This document shows, one piece after another, positions 8,943-18,531 of a stretch of DNA of 64,000 bases. The DNA is from Cytobacillus depressus (GTDB taxonomy: Bacteria > Bacillota > Bacilli > Bacillales > Cytobacillaceae). Numbering within the stretch: the first letter of the stretch is position 1; every line of letters starts with the position of its first letter. The notes beneath the pieces are model-generated. The model did not search any database, had not been told where the DNA came from, and worked only from the letters and a program-made list of their open reading frames with translations. The stretch covers positions 620,001 through 684,000 of the forward strand of contig NZ_WBOS01000002.1 in assembly GCF_008923245.1 (NCBI RefSeq), written 5' to 3'. A program made the translations under genes and the position numbers.

Positions 8943-10277
8943 ATGGCAAAATTCACTAAAGAAGACATTAGAAGAATTTCTGAAGAACAAAACGTAAAAT
9001 TTATTCGTCTCCAATTTACAGATATTTTAGGAACGATTAAAAACGTTGAAATTCCAATAAGTCAATTAGAAAAAGCGCTAGACAATAAAATGATGTTTGA
9101 TGGTTCTTCCATTGAGGGCTTTGTTCGAATTGAGGAGTCAGACATGTATTTATTTCCTGATCTGAATACATGGGTTGTTTTTCCTTGGACGGCGGAAAAG
9201 GGAAAGGTTGCTCGCCTAATTTGTGATATTCATAATGCGGATGGTACACCATTTCAAGGCGATCCAAGAAATAACTTAAAGCGTGTATTGAAAGAAATGG
9301 AAGAAATGGGCTTTACAGATTTTAATCTTGGGCCTGAGCCGGAATTTTTCTTATTTAAATTAGATCAAAATGGAGATCCATCACTTGAACTAAATGATAA
9401 TGGCGGATACTTTGACCTTGCTCCGACAGATCTTGGTGAAAATTGCCGACGGGATATCGTACTTGAGCTAGAGGAGATGGGCTTTGAGATTGAAGCGTCT
9501 CACCATGAGGTAGCTCCAGGTCAGCATGAGATTGATTTCAAATATGCAGATGCCCTTACTGCCTGTGACCAAATTCAAACCTTTAAACTTGTAGTAAAAA
9601 CGATTGCCCGTAAACATGGTCTCCATGCTACATTTATGCCAAAGCCTCTTTTTGGTGTGGCGGGCTCAGGGATGCATTGCAATGTATCGCTTTTTAAAGA
9701 AGGGAAAAATGCCTTTTTCGATGAAATAGGTGATTTGCAGCTAAGTGAAACAGCGCGTCAATTTATTGCAGGTATTCTTAAACATTCAACTGGCTTTACA
9801 GCGGTGACAAATCCGACTGTGAACTCTTACAAACGATTAGTACCAGGCTATGAAGCACCATGCTATGTTGCTTGGTCTGCACAGAATCGTTCACCACTTG
9901 TCCGAATTCCGTCATCAAGAGGTGTGAGCACACGTGTAGAGGTGCGCAGTGTCGATCCCGCAGCAAACCCATACCTTGCCATGGCCGTATTATTAAAAGC
10001 AGGTCTTGATGGCATCAAAGATAGACTTGTCCCGCCGGCTTCAGTTGATCGCAATATTTATGTGATGAGCAAAGAAGAAAGGATAGCGGAAGGAATTGAT
10101 GATCTTCCATCTACACTATCAGAAGCATTAAATAAATTAAAAGCAAATGAAGTCATTGTCTCAGCTTTAGGCGGACATATTTTTGAACATTTTTGTGAAG
10201 CAAAGGAAATTGAATGGGAAATGTTCCGTACTCAAGTCCATCCGTGGGAGCGAGAGCAGTATATGACGATGTATTAA
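8943..10277 (+). CDS. glnA: Glutamine synthetase, type I
   Basis: ATP-dependent ligation of ammonia to glutamate; dodecameric GSI-alpha enzyme of 444 residues, the usual Bacillus length. Visible signatures are FDGSSIEGF, the ATP-binding [14 protein letters not shown] and the NRSPLVRIP arginine segment. Residue R62 of the feedback-sensing loop is in [13 protein letters not shown]. In Bacilli the enzyme also transmits nitrogen status to GlnR and TnrA. Ribosome binding site AAGGAGG. Confidence 0.97.
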   Translation: MAKFTKEDIRRISEEQNVKFIRLQFTDILGTIKNVEIPISQLEKALDNKMMFDGSSIEGFVRIEESDMYLFPDLNTWVVFPWTAEKGKVARLICDIHNADGTPFQGDPRNNLKRVLKEMEEMGFTDFNLGPEPEFFLFKLDQNGDPSLELNDNGGYFDLAPTDLGENCRRDIVLELEEMGFEIEASHHEVAPGQHEIDFKYADALTACDQIQTFKLVVKTIARKHGLHATFMPKPLFGVAGSGMHCNVSLFKEGKNAFFDEIGDLQLSETARQFIAGILKHSTGFTAVTNPTVNSYKRLVPGYEAPCYVAWSAQNRSPLVRIPSSRGVSTRVEVRSVDPAANPYLAMAVLLKAGLDGIKDRLVPPASVDRNIYVMSKEERIAEGIDDLPSTLSEALNKLKANEVIVSALGGHIFEHFCEAKEIEWEMFRTQVHPWEREQYMTMY

Positions 10278-10284
10278 TCCGTAG

Positions 10285-10320
10285 AACCCTTGATACCATT
10301 GGTATTGAGGGTTTTTCTTT
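10285..10320 (+). terminator. Terminator after glnA
   Basis: Stem AACCCTTGATACC with GGTATTGAGGGTT, loop ATT, then TTTCTTTTT. Confidence 0.85.
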
Positions 10321-10393
10321 TTCGGACATTTTTATAAAATTGTTGGAAGAAATCTAACTGCCCGAGAAATGCCCGGATTTTATTTCTTAAAAA

Positions 10394-10880
10394 TTATTCG
10401 AGAACATTCTTCATGTATTCCTCGAATTTATCCATTCTGTCTATTTCAATCTTTTTGCTTATGTGCGAATAAACAATAGCAGTAGTTTGCATACTTCCAT
10501 AGCCTAAACGCTCCTGAATGTATTTCATATCCGCACCAGCTTCTATTTGTAGAACTGCGTGAGTATCCCTTAATGAGTGAATGGGGAAAAGGGAAATCCT
10601 GCTTTTTAAAAAATTCTTGAAAAGGAATTGAATAGGATAGACTTCGGCATGTAATTACCATCATTGCGGCAAAGCACTAGGTTTAAATCGAATCATTCAA
10701 TACTATTTTATTTTGATTTTGGTATTTCTTATGGAAGTGCGCATCGTTCGAAAGAGATTGACTTATAGTGATAATTCGCTTGGAACGATACGTTTTCGTA
10801 TCTCCTATAATTTCTTCGGGATTATTTGCTCTGCTTTCTTTAAAATCTAAAGCTTTAGAGCTGTGAAGGAAGGGCAACCA
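10394..10880 (-). pseudogene. Decayed tyrosine recombinase (phage/ICE integrase)
   Basis: The C-terminal third is readable: HSLRDTHAVLQIEAG, then LGYGSMQTTAIVYSHISKKIE, giving the HxxR box, an LGY in place of LGH, and the catalytic tyrosine. Upstream pieces in other frames (KTYRSKRIITISQSL; NGNYMPKS) match the middle of the same family. At least one stop and one frameshift separate the pieces, and the N-terminal half is missing. It is not close in sequence to the intact integrase at 25811, so it came from a different element. Confidence 0.75.
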
Positions 10881-10891
10881 ATATTGGAGAT

Positions 10892-10920
10892 AAAAAAAAG
10901 CACCGATTATGGTCGGTGCG
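10892..10920 (-). terminator. Terminator on the minus strand
   Basis: Stem GCACCGA/TCGGTGC with eight T residues on the minus strand. It would end transcription of the zinc-ribbon gene at 11100-11288. Confidence 0.7.
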
Positions 10921-11099
10921 GAAGGAATAAGAATTATGGCTAACCAATCCTAATTCTTATTATAAATAAATTGTATTTTATTTGTCGTAATTTGTCGATT
11001 ATTGTTTTATGGTAACAAAGGTTAGTAATTACTGAATTACCATTTATGACGCTATTTTTGAATTATGTTTCCTGAAGATTAATAAATAGATCCATCAAA

Positions 11100-11288
11100 T
11101 TATTTAATGATGGATCTGCATGCAGGGCAGTTAATCTCCTTAGATTGTTTGAATTTTATATTTTTTAGATCATATCGGGTGAATGTGGCAAATGGGTTAT
11201 ATTTTTTTCCGCACTCACAGTGGTTTTTGTCTTTTACTGCATGTCTTACTTTTGTATTGTTACAAAAAAATGTTGGATAAAATATCAT
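11100..11288 (-). CDS. Small zinc-ribbon protein under a c-di-GMP riboswitch (62 aa)
   Basis: From ATG 11288 (ribosome binding site GAGGGAG, six bases upstream) the frame encodes 62 residues. Two cysteine clusters, C-E-C-G and C-P-A-C, sit in a layout typical of a small zinc ribbon. The open frame extends 34 codons further upstream, but that part coincides with the riboswitch aptamer and has no ribosome binding site. I do not recognise the family. The gene is the only reading frame between the aptamer and a minus-strand terminator, so it is the target of the switch. Confidence 0.6.
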   Translation of the reverse strand: MIFYPTFFCNNTKVRHAVKDKNHCECGKKYNPFATFTRYDLKNIKFKQSKEINCPACRSIIK

Positions 11289-11363
11289 TTTTCTCCCTCT
11301 TAATAAAGAATTAGGCAAATTAGAAAGAGATCCAATATCAGATAGAAATACAAGAAAAATTCT

Positions 11364-11450
11364 TGGCAACCCGGCTACCATGACAATCAAATGATGTTTT
11401 AGGCCCGTGGCTTTGCGTCTTTTACTTTCGTAAAATTTGCCCTTATTAAA
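11364..11450 (-). ncRNA. Cyclic di-GMP-I (GEMM) riboswitch
   Basis: On the minus strand the conserved core reads GGGCAAA, a six-bp stem TTTTAC/GTAAAA capped by GAAA, then GACGCAAAGCC-ACGGGCCTAAA, and a second helix ending in GGTAGCCGGGTTGCC. These are the GEMM-I signature blocks, including the GNRA tetraloop and the GACGCAAAGCC element that contacts c-di-GMP. About 75 bases separate it from the downstream ATG at 11288; an imperfect hairpin (CAAGAA-TTT-TTCTTG) directly after the aptamer could be part of the expression platform. Confidence 0.85.
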
Positions 11451-11561
11451 TTTAGCATATTTTGTTATAAAAGGGTGGTATATGTCGAAAACATTAATGA
11501 AAAATTTACAAATTAAAGTAATGAATAGGTTTTGAAACTAAGGAATTATTAAGTTTACTAA

Positions 11562-11588
11562 TAAAAAAGAAAGAGTCGTTCACTCTTC
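11562..11588 (-). terminator. Terminator of the 56-aa membrane protein gene
   Basis: On the minus strand AAGAGT-GAACG-ACTCTT is followed by TCTTTTTT. It overlaps the stop codon of the gene at 11580-11750. Confidence 0.6.
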
Positions 11589-11750
11589 CTTTTTCCCAAA
11601 ATTTAAATAATCTAATTTAGTTGATATTTCTCTTAGCACTTGATTTCTTTCTCTCTGTGCTTTGATTAGGCTAATACAAAACCAAATAGAGAAGCCTATA
11701 ATAGCTAAATAAATTAATAAGGGTATAATTGCAAAAAATCCCATATTCAT
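11580..11750 (-). CDS. Small single-span membrane protein (56 aa)
   Basis: ATG 11750 is preceded by AAAAAGGTGG. The product has a hydrophobic segment of about 24 residues (residues 4-30) followed by a charged helical tail (QRERNQVLREISTKLDYL) that resembles a short coiled coil. It has its own terminator. Unknown function; such proteins are common in Bacillus mobile elements. Confidence 0.55.
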   Translation of the reverse strand: MNMGFFAIIPLLIYLAIIGFSIWFCISLIKAQRERNQVLREISTKLDYLNFGKKEE

Positions 11751-11813
11751 AAAACATGACCACCTTTTTATATGATTTCCTGATTATAACATGTTTATGA
11801 CTTTTCATAGTTT

Positions 11814-11996
11814 ATGATTCGAATTACGATGCAAATCGATTTATTCCGGGAAATCATTGTAGATAATTTTGCTGGTGGCGGCGGAGCCAGTACGGGAATT
11901 GAAGAAATAGCAATTAATCATGATCCAGCTGCCATTGCGATGCAAGGCGTTAGAGATTTTTATGTTTCTTTTTATGAAGACTCCGAGGTTTTCTAG
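11814..11996 (+). pseudogene. Fragment of a phage C5-cytosine DNA methyltransferase
   Basis: The 60-codon frame contains IIVDNFAGGGGASTGIEE and IAINHDPAAIAM, the AdoMet-binding motif I and motif II region of phage cytosine methyltransferases. The segment between them is shortened and everything after about residue 45 (motifs IV to X) is lost. It cannot be catalytic. The gene at 11950-12075 overlaps it on the other strand. Confidence 0.7.
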
Positions 11997-12075
11997 AAAC
12001 TACTACTAAAGAAATAATAAAGCTAATTGCTAAGATTACTGATAATGTCCATACAAAAAGTTCAAGTTGTGTCAT
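11950..12075 (-). CDS. Tiny membrane protein (41 aa)
   Basis: ATG 12075 has AAGGAGGT nine bases upstream. About 22 hydrophobic residues (residues 6-28) are followed by a strongly basic tail (RKPRSLHKKKHK). The form is that of a small membrane peptide of phage or toxin type, but I see no family signature and no antitoxin partner. Confidence 0.45.
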   Translation of the reverse strand: MTQLELFVWTLSVILAISFIISLVVVSRKPRSLHKKKHKNL

Positions 12076-12192
12076 TACTTAATGACCTCCTTCTTTGGGT
12101 TTTATCTAAAAGTTATGCTGACATACCTGTTAATATCCCTAAATAGCAAGTATTAAACAAAAGAGTCATCCAGTTATTTAGGGGGATTTAAA

Positions 12193-12350
12193 ATGGCGAT
12201 ATGTAGTTGTTGTTGAAAGATAAATCAACAGTTGATAGGAATTCATTTGATGGAATGTGTGCCGAATGCACAGACAAGGCATTGAGTGATACTTCAGTTT
12301 CAGAACGAGCTGAACAAAATAACAAACTTCTAAAGGAGAAAATTCAATGA
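12193..12350 (+). pseudogene. Frameshifted small four-cysteine protein
   Basis: After a GGGGGA ribosome binding site the frame begins MAICSCC, then shifts frame at the TGT repeat and continues KDKSTVDRNSFDGMCAECTDKALSD to a TGA at 12350. The joined product would be a small zinc-finger protein of phage type. One frameshift in the TGTTGTTG run breaks it. Confidence 0.5.
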
Positions 12351-12366
12351 AAAGATGGGTCAAAAC

Positions 12367-12450
12367 ATGGTCAAAACATGGGATGAATTAACCGAAGAAT
12401 AACAAGAACGTTGGGAAGAAATCGGCAAAGCTATAAGCGAAGTAAAGTAA
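12367..12450 (+). pseudogene. Interrupted 27-codon phage-like frame
   Basis: MVKTWDELTEE, an in-frame TAA, then QERWEEIGKAISEVK and a stop. The sequence looks like coding DNA with one nonsense mutation. From here to 12625 I see no further gene. Confidence 0.35.
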
Positions 12451-12625
12451 GCAGGAGTTAACTAAGGAGGACTATAAATGTCTATAGGAGAGTGATGCTC
12501 TAGTAGTCTTTTTATTCCAGGCAAAATAACCTATTATGATAAAATACATGCTATGAAATTTACTTGTAACCAAAAAAAATCCCCGCTATTCTTAAGCGAA
12601 GAAAAGTATTGAATTAATCCTTTTA

Positions 12626-12913
12626 TTACTCATCTTTTTGACGGGTTTTTACCAATTCGAGAAATCTAAGCAAACTGTCACCGCCAAAACCGGCAATGAT
12701 GGAAAGGGCAATTACTTTTAATGCTGAATCAGGTGCTGAAAATATGACCAAACATGCAGCAGTAAGTCCTCCTAAAATAACCTCTTCCAAAAAGCCTAAG
12801 TAAATAAACTTTTTAGTTTTTCTAGGTTTAATAATTCTGCCTTCTTTTTTAATATGGCCAGCTACACCGACAAGTCCACCAATCAAAACAGCGAAGAAAA
12901 TGTTCAAATACAT
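12626..12913 (-). CDS. DUF4257-type membrane protein (95 aa)
   Basis: ATG 12913 lies behind GGAGGTG. The product has three hydrophobic segments (about residues 3-19, 40-58, 68-86) and the pattern IGGLVGVAGHI, LGFLEEVILGGL, IAGFGGDSLL that I associate with DUF4257 proteins of Bacillus plasmids and phages. The frame extends 47 codons upstream without a ribosome binding site. Function unknown. It is the last gene of the decayed element before lexA. Confidence 0.6.
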   Translation of the reverse strand: MYLNIFFAVLIGGLVGVAGHIKKEGRIIKPRKTKKFIYLGFLEEVILGGLTAACLVIFSAPDSALKVIALSIIAGFGGDSLLRFLELVKTRQKDE

Positions 12914-13100
12914 TTGGACTTCACCTCCTAAAGTCGAAATTTTTAATGCGACCTTAGGTTGATTCTGGGTGTAATACCATTTTATATAAATTTGAGAATA
13001 ATAGAATGTGTATAAATATCCAATTTTCAGAAAATTCAATAGTAAAGAATTCACATTTTTTGTAAGAAATGATGTTTTTTAAGTTTTTAGGTGTAAAAAA

Positions 13101-13131
13101 GGAAAAAGCAAGCTTATTGCTGCTTGCTTTT
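13101..13131 (-). terminator. Terminator after lexA
   Basis: On the minus strand AAGCAAGC, loop AGCAATA, GCTTGCTTTTTC; it lies directly behind the lexA stop. Confidence 0.75.
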
Positions 13132-13136
13132 ACTCA

Positions 13137-13760
13137 TTATTGAATATGACGATAAACACCGATCACTTTTCCTAAAATTGAAACATTACGAAGAATAATT
13201 GGTTCCATAGTAGAGTTTTCAGGCTGAAGTTTTATATAATCCTTCTCTTTGAAAAATCTTTTGACAGTAGCCTCATCGTCTTCGGTCATTGCAACGATAA
13301 TATCGCCATTATTAGCTGTTTTTTGTTGTTTAACAATAACATAATCTCCATCTAAAATACCCGCTTCAATCATACTTTCACCCATGATCTCTAGCATAAA
13401 AACTTGTACATCAGCTGGAACAAGCCGCTCGGGAAGCGGGAAATATTCCTCAACATTCTCAATCGCTGTAATTGGCTGACCTGCTGTTACTTTTCCGACA
13501 ATTGGGACATTAATAATTTTGTAATCAGGAGTTTGCATAGAGCCTTCTAATTCTAAAATTTCTATCGCGCGTGGTTTAGTAGGATCTCTGCGAATTAATC
13601 CTTTACTTTCTAATCTAGCAAGATGGCCGTGTACAGTAGAGCTAGAGGCCAATCCGACTGCTTCTCCAATTTCTCTAACTGATGGAGGATATCCTTTTTG
13701 TCTGACTTCATCTTTTATAAAGTTTAATATATCCTGTTGCCTTTTTGATAATTTAGCCAT
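13137..13760 (-). CDS. lexA: SOS repressor LexA
   Basis: The 207-residue repressor has an N-terminal winged helix (residues 1-65) and a C-terminal S24 autoprotease. The cleavage site is in VTAGQP (Ala-Gly), the catalytic serine in MGESMIEAG and the lysine in EATVKRFF. RecA filaments trigger self-cleavage and derepress the SOS genes. Two adjacent ATGs exist (13763, 13760); the second has the better eight-base spacing from GAGGTG. The divergent gene yneA shares its control region. Confidence 0.96.
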   Translation of the reverse strand: MAKLSKRQQDILNFIKDEVRQKGYPPSVREIGEAVGLASSSTVHGHLARLESKGLIRRDPTKPRAIEILELEGSMQTPDYKIINVPIVGKVTAGQPITAIENVEEYFPLPERLVPADVQVFMLEIMGESMIEAGILDGDYVIVKQQKTANNGDIIVAMTEDDEATVKRFFKEKDYIKLQPENSTMEPIILRNVSILGKVIGVYRHIQ

Positions 13761-13819
13761 CATAATTACACCTCTTATGATTTTCTTTCCTTAATTATAG
13801 CACCTTTTCCAATATAGTA

Positions 13820-13898
13820 CAAACATAAGTTCGAATATTTGTTGACACAAAACGAATGTTCGTATTATAATAAAAATATCAAAGCGAACATATATTCT
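13820..13898 (+). promoter_or_regulatory. lexA-yneA control region with three LexA boxes and yneA promoter
   Basis: Boxes resembling CGAAC-N4-GTTCG are at 13820-13833 (CAAACATAAGTTCG), 13849-13862 (AAAACGAATGTTCG) and 13885-13898 (CGAACATATATTCT). The yneA promoter is TTGACA (13842-13847), 18 bp, TATAAT (13866-13871); box 2 lies between these hexamers, so LexA binding would block polymerase. Confidence 0.85.
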
Positions 13899-13912
13899 CA
13901 ATGAGGTGTTTT

Positions 13913-14239
13913 ATGATGAAAAAATTGTGGAAACAACATTCATATGCTATTATTCTATTCGTTTTAAGTATATTTACTGTATTTATCATAATGAATCAAC
14001 TTGGAGATGCTGAAAGTGAAAAGTATTTGAAGATTACAATCAATGATGGTGATACGCTGTGGCAAATTGCTGAAGACTTTTCAGCTGAGCATAAGTTATC
14101 ACCAATTGAATTTATTAAATGGGTGGAAAGCAATAACGGGATAGCTGGTGAAAGAATCTTTCCTGGTGATGAACTCGTTATACCTGTAATAAATAATAGT
14201 GTGAACACTAGTCAAAAGGAATTAGCGAGTTCCCAGTAG
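13913..14239 (+). CDS. yneA: SOS cell-division inhibitor YneA
   Basis: The 108-residue product has an N-terminal membrane anchor (residues 9-29) and an extracytoplasmic LysM domain (about residues 40-92: ITINDGDTLWQIAEDF to GDELVIPV), the architecture of YneA, which holds up septation during SOS. ATG 13913 follows GAGGTG; an in-frame ATG at 13901 precedes that ribosome binding site. Strong control by three LexA boxes. First gene of the yneA-yneB-ynzC operon. Confidence 0.93.
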   Translation: MMKKLWKQHSYAIILFVLSIFTVFIIMNQLGDAESEKYLKITINDGDTLWQIAEDFSAEHKLSPIEFIKWVESNNGIAGERIFPGDELVIPVINNSVNTSQKELASSQ

Positions 14240-14247
14240 TAAAATGA

Positions 14248-14922
<675 letters not shown>

Positions 14923-14967
14923 TCATTTAATGTTCATCAGAGCTCTATCATTTTTTGGATATAGTTT

Positions 14968-15175
14968 TTAATGTCTAGCTCCAGTGCCTAGCACCGACGT
15001 ACATGACGTACTAGTGTCGACTTAGCGATGCGTCGCGTTTTTGTCGACCTCGTGGTCATAAGCCATTCCCCACAGAAAGGTAAAGAACACCTTTCCGAAT
15101 GGACCGACTTATGCTTGTCGGTGTGTGATAAGGCGTTTGGACTATTTGTTATCAGTACGCCATTCTTGTCAAAAG
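14968..15175. repeat. Bacillus-type dispersed intergenic repeat
   Basis: The stretch begins with GTCTAGCTCCAGTGCCTAGC and contains long imperfect inverted repeats (ATAAGCCATTCC...AAAGGT with ACCTTTCC...GACTTATG). A repeat family with this opening and a similar fold is scattered between genes in many Bacillus genomes. It has no coding content and breaks the yneB-ynzC gap, which is short in B. subtilis. Confidence 0.6.
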
Positions 15176-15231
15176 AGTACTTTTTTAGTAACATGACATT
15201 TGAAATCAAAGAAAAATAAAGGAGCTAAAGT

Positions 15232-15465
15232 ATGCTACCAAAAGATAAACTAGATCGAATTAATGTGCTTTCCAAAAAAGCAAAAGAGGCTGGCTTAACT
15301 GAACAAGAGGCGAAGGAACAATCAGCTCTTCGCAGGGAATATTTAGAAACCTTCCGTTCTTCCATGCTAACAACACTTAAAGGCGTGACCATTATAGACC
15401 CTGAAGGTAATGATGTTACTCCTGCAAAACTAAAGGAAATCCAGAGCAAAAATAATCTTCACTAA
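15232..15465 (+). CDS. ynzC: YnzC, DUF896 protein
   Basis: The 77-residue, mainly helical protein with the DUF896 pattern (RINVLSKKAKEAGLTEQEAKEQ; RREYLETFR) is the third gene of the SOS-controlled yneA operon. RNA or DNA binding has been suggested for the family; no function is proven. Ribosome binding site AAGGAG. Confidence 0.92.
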   Translation: MLPKDKLDRINVLSKKAKEAGLTEQEAKEQSALRREYLETFRSSMLTTLKGVTIIDPEGNDVTPAKLKEIQSKNNLH

Positions 15466-15621
15466 GACTAACATTATTTTCAGCGGAAGGAATATTCCTA
15501 TATTCTTTCCATCTTTACATATACAAAGACTTACAGGTCATCATATTAAATAAATAGTTTTTTTATTATAATTCATATATTTGGTTGTATAAAAAACTCA
15601 CTCACCTTAATATAGAAGAGT

Positions 15622-15795
15622 GTGTTCAAAAAGAGCCGAGAAGTTCCCAGAACGTATGCTTTTAATACGTGAGGAGCGGAGATGCAAGCTGACGCTGAAA
15701 TTCGAGAGCTTTTTGAATTATCTTCTCGAAAACACATCACACGAAGAAAAAGTGCTTTTCTTTTTAGAGGAATTTTTCCCGTACTTTTTGAACAA
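15622..15795. repeat. Palindromic MITE-like intergenic element
   Basis: GTTCAAAAAG at 15624 and CTTTTTGAAC at 15784-15793 are perfect 10-bp terminal inverted repeats about 170 bp apart, with a third internal copy (GCTTTTTGAA near 15708). The interior is GC-richer than the flanks. It sits between ynzC and tkt. An 82-codon frame runs through it but lacks a ribosome binding site. I infer a small non-autonomous element or structured repeat. Confidence 0.45.
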
Positions 15796-15837
15796 CCTCC
15801 AGAAGAGTAATAATAACTTGAAGAAGGGATGTATCAC

Positions 15838-17844
15838 ATGTTTGATCAAAATGATGCTTTATCCATAAACTCCATTCGAACTTTATCTATTGATGCAATT
15901 GAAAAAGCAAATTCGGGTCACCCGGGTATGCCGATGGGGGCTGCGCCAATGGCATATGCTCTTTGGACTCGATTTATGAACCATAATCCTAAAAATCCGC
16001 AATGGTTTAATCGTGACCGCTTCGTTCTTTCGGCGGGACATGGCTCGATGCTGTTATACAGCCTTCTGCATCTCTCTGGCTACGATGTGTCAATGGATGA
16101 TATAAAGAACTTTAGACAATGGGGAAGTAAAACTCCTGGACATCCTGAGTTTGGCCATACACCTGGTGTAGATGCTACAACTGGTCCGCTAGGACAAGGG
16201 ATTGCAATGGCTGTTGGAATGGCGATGGCAGAGCGCCATATGGCAGCTGTGTATAACAAAAATCAGTTCAATCTTGTTGATCATTATACATATAGTATTT
16301 GTGGAGATGGGGATTTAATGGAAGGTGTTTCTGCTGAAGCAGCTTCACTTGCAGGGCATCTAAAGCTTGGAAGATTAATAGTCCTTTACGATTCAAATGA
16401 TATATCTCTTGATGGAGATTTAAATAAGTCTTTCTCTGAAAGTGTAGAACAAAGAATTAAATCATATGGTTGGCAGTACTTAAGAGTGGAAGATGGAAAC
16501 GATCTAACTGAAATTGCTAATGCTATTGAAGAAGCAAAGCAAGATGTGAATAAGCCAACACTTATTGAAGTGAAAACCGTTATCGGATATGGATCACCAA
16601 ATAAGTCCGGCAAATCCGATGTCCACGGGGCTCCACTAGGTGCAGACGAGTTAAAATTGACAAAGGAAGCGTATAAGTGGACTTTCGAGGAAGATTTCCA
16701 TATTCCTGAAGAAGTGTACGAGCACTTCAAGAAGCTAGTTGCTGAGCAAGGAGAAAAGAAAGAGCAAGAATGGAAAGAACTATTTTCTCAATATAAAAAT
16801 GAATTCCCTGAACTTGCTAATCAGCTTGAACTTGCAATCAATGGAGAACTTAAAGAAGGATGGGCGAGCGAGATCCCTGTTTATGAGGAAGGTAAGAGTC
16901 TTGCAAGCCGTGCATCATCAGGAGAAGCGTTAAATGCAATTGCAAAAAATCTGCCATCATTTATGGGCGGATCAGCTGACCTTGCTGGTTCGAACAAAAC
17001 AATGATTAAAGGTACTGCAGACTTTACACCAGAAAGCTTCGATGGAAAAAACATCTGGTTTGGTGTTCGTGAATTTGCAATGGGAGCAGCATTAAACGGA
17101 ATGGCTCTACATGGCGGAATAAAAGTATTCGGTGGTACATTCTTCGTATTCTCTGATTACTTGCGTCCAGCTATCCGACTTGCTGCGTTAATGAAGCTTC
17201 CAGTAACCTATGTATTTACTCATGATAGTATTGCAGTTGGTGAAGATGGACCGACACACGAGCCAATTGAACAAATAGCAGCATTGAGAGCAATGCCTAA
17301 TCTTTCGGTGATCCGACCAGCAGATGGAAATGAAACAGCAGCAGCATGGAAGCTTGCTGTTGAATCCACAGATCGCCCGACAGCTCTTGTCTTAACACGT
17401 CAAGATTTACCAACATTAAAAGGTACCAATGAAACAGCATACACAGGGGTTTCAAAAGGGGCCTATATTGTCTCTCCAGCAAACAAAGAAAAAGCAGATG
17501 TTTTATTACTTGCTTCCGGATCAGAAGTTAGCTTAGCGGTTAAGGCCCAAGAAGCTTTAGAAAGTGAAGGCATTGCAGCATCTGTCGTAAGTATGCCGTC
17601 ATGGGATCGTTTCGAAGCGCAATCTAAAGAATATAAAGAAAGTATTATCCCTAAAGATGTGAAGAAACGCTTAGCTATTGAAATGGGTGCTTCTTTAGGC
17701 TGGCACCGATATGCAGGAGATGAAGGGGATGTTCTTTGTATCGACCAATTTGGTGCATCCGCTCCTGGCGAAAAAATTATCGAAGAATACGGCTTCACGG
17801 TTGAAAATGTCGTTTCCCGAGTTAAAATGCTTTTAGATAAATAA
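15838..17844 (+). CDS. tkt: Transketolase
   Basis: Thiamine-diphosphate enzyme of the pentose phosphate pathway, 668 residues. The [20 protein letters not shown] segment is the ThDP/Mg motif; the Pyr domain carries [10 protein letters not shown] and [10 protein letters not shown], and the C-terminal domain [18 protein letters not shown] 15838 is nine bases behind GAAGGG; ATG 15829 is too close to it. Monocistronic with a terminator. Confidence 0.96.
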   Translation: MFDQNDALSINSIRTLSIDAIEKANSGHPGMPMGAAPMAYALWTRFMNHNPKNPQWFNRDRFVLSAGHGSMLLYSLLHLSGYDVSMDDIKNFRQWGSKTPGHPEFGHTPGVDATTGPLGQGIAMAVGMAMAERHMAAVYNKNQFNLVDHYTYSICGDGDLMEGVSAEAASLAGHLKLGRLIVLYDSNDISLDGDLNKSFSESVEQRIKSYGWQYLRVEDGNDLTEIANAIEEAKQDVNKPTLIEVKTVIGYGSPNKSGKSDVHGAPLGADELKLTKEAYKWTFEEDFHIPEEVYEHFKKLVAEQGEKKEQEWKELFSQYKNEFPELANQLELAINGELKEGWASEIPVYEEGKSLASRASSGEALNAIAKNLPSFMGGSADLAGSNKTMIKGTADFTPESFDGKNIWFGVREFAMGAALNGMALHGGIKVFGGTFFVFSDYLRPAIRLAALMKLPVTYVFTHDSIAVGEDGPTHEPIEQIAALRAMPNLSVIRPADGNETAAAWKLAVESTDRPTALVLTRQDLPTLKGTNETAYTGVSKGAYIVSPANKEKADVLLLASGSEVSLAVKAQEALESEGIAASVVSMPSWDRFEAQSKEYKESIIPKDVKKRLAIEMGASLGWHRYAGDEGDVLCIDQFGASAPGEKIIEEYGFTVENVVSRVKMLLDK

Positions 17845-17850
17845 TTAGTA

Positions 17851-17878
17851 AAGAAGGGCGAATTCGCTCTTCTTTTTC
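17851..17878 (+). terminator. Terminator after tkt
   Basis: Stem AAGAAGGGCGA with the GCTCTTCTT arm, followed by TTTTC. Confidence 0.75.
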
Positions 17879-17903
17879 TATGGATTCCTGAAATACTTCG
17901 AGA

Positions 17904-17910
17904 TTCGACA
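17904..17910 (-). promoter_or_regulatory. Spo0A box before sirA
   Basis: TTCGACA is the exact complement of the 0A box TGTCGAA, 97 bp before the sirA start; a TATAAT lies at about 17965. Spo0A-P activates sirA in B. subtilis. Confidence 0.55.
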
Positions 17911-18007
17911 AAACTAGCGAATGTTTTTGACGGATTAAGACAGTATGTTCAATTCGTCATCATTATAATAAGAAGGAAAGGGGGTTGTCCCGGAAGGAGA
18001 GGTTAGG

Positions 18008-18445
18008 ATGAGATCCTATCAGCTATATTTAATTGAAGATGAATTTGCCTCCCATTATTTTGGCAGGGAGAAAATGTTTTTTCAGTTATTTCATGAATTT
18101 GAGCATGCGACTGGCGCTTTGAAATCCATCCTTGCTCGACAAATTCAATTTATCACAAAGCCGATACCGGGATTAAAGCTTCATCAATACATAAATCAGC
18201 AGATGTATAAAAATAAAGATTTTCTGACAAATAAAGGTGTATACTATATAGAAACAGGAAAAAAGAGCAGAGCCAGGCTAGAAATTAAAGATCAATGCTT
18301 AATATTGGAATCTAATGGTAATTATGATGCGGAAGCGAGCTTTTTTGAAATACTAAGGAAAAGCGAGGCTTCATTTTTGGCCATTGATATTAATCATCAT
18401 CGTTATGGCTGGCTAAAGCCAATAAAAGAAAGAAAATTAGTTTAA
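18008..18445 (+). CDS. sirA: Sporulation inhibitor of replication SirA (YneE)
   Basis: The 145-residue protein matches SirA over its length (LIEDEFASHYFGRE at the start, RYGWLKPIKER near the end). SirA binds DnaA domain I and stops new rounds of replication when sporulation begins. B. subtilis SirA has 148 residues. A perfect 0A box lies upstream. Start ATG with AAGGAGAGG. Confidence 0.9.
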   Translation: MRSYQLYLIEDEFASHYFGREKMFFQLFHEFEHATGALKSILARQIQFITKPIPGLKLHQYINQQMYKNKDFLTNKGVYYIETGKKSRARLEIKDQCLILESNGNYDAEASFFEILRKSEASFLAIDINHHRYGWLKPIKERKLV

Positions 18446-18531
18446 AAATATGATACAAAACACAAGCAAATATTGTATAATAGCCTTTGGTTTAGTACAC
18501 TGTATGTAGACAACATGAAGGAGGAAACAAT

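Noticed and set aside
12484..12500. ATG after AAGGAGGACTATAA
   Set aside because: Strong ribosome binding site, but the frame stops after five codons.
16386..17798. Minus-strand frames inside tkt
   Set aside because: Shadows of a highly conserved gene.
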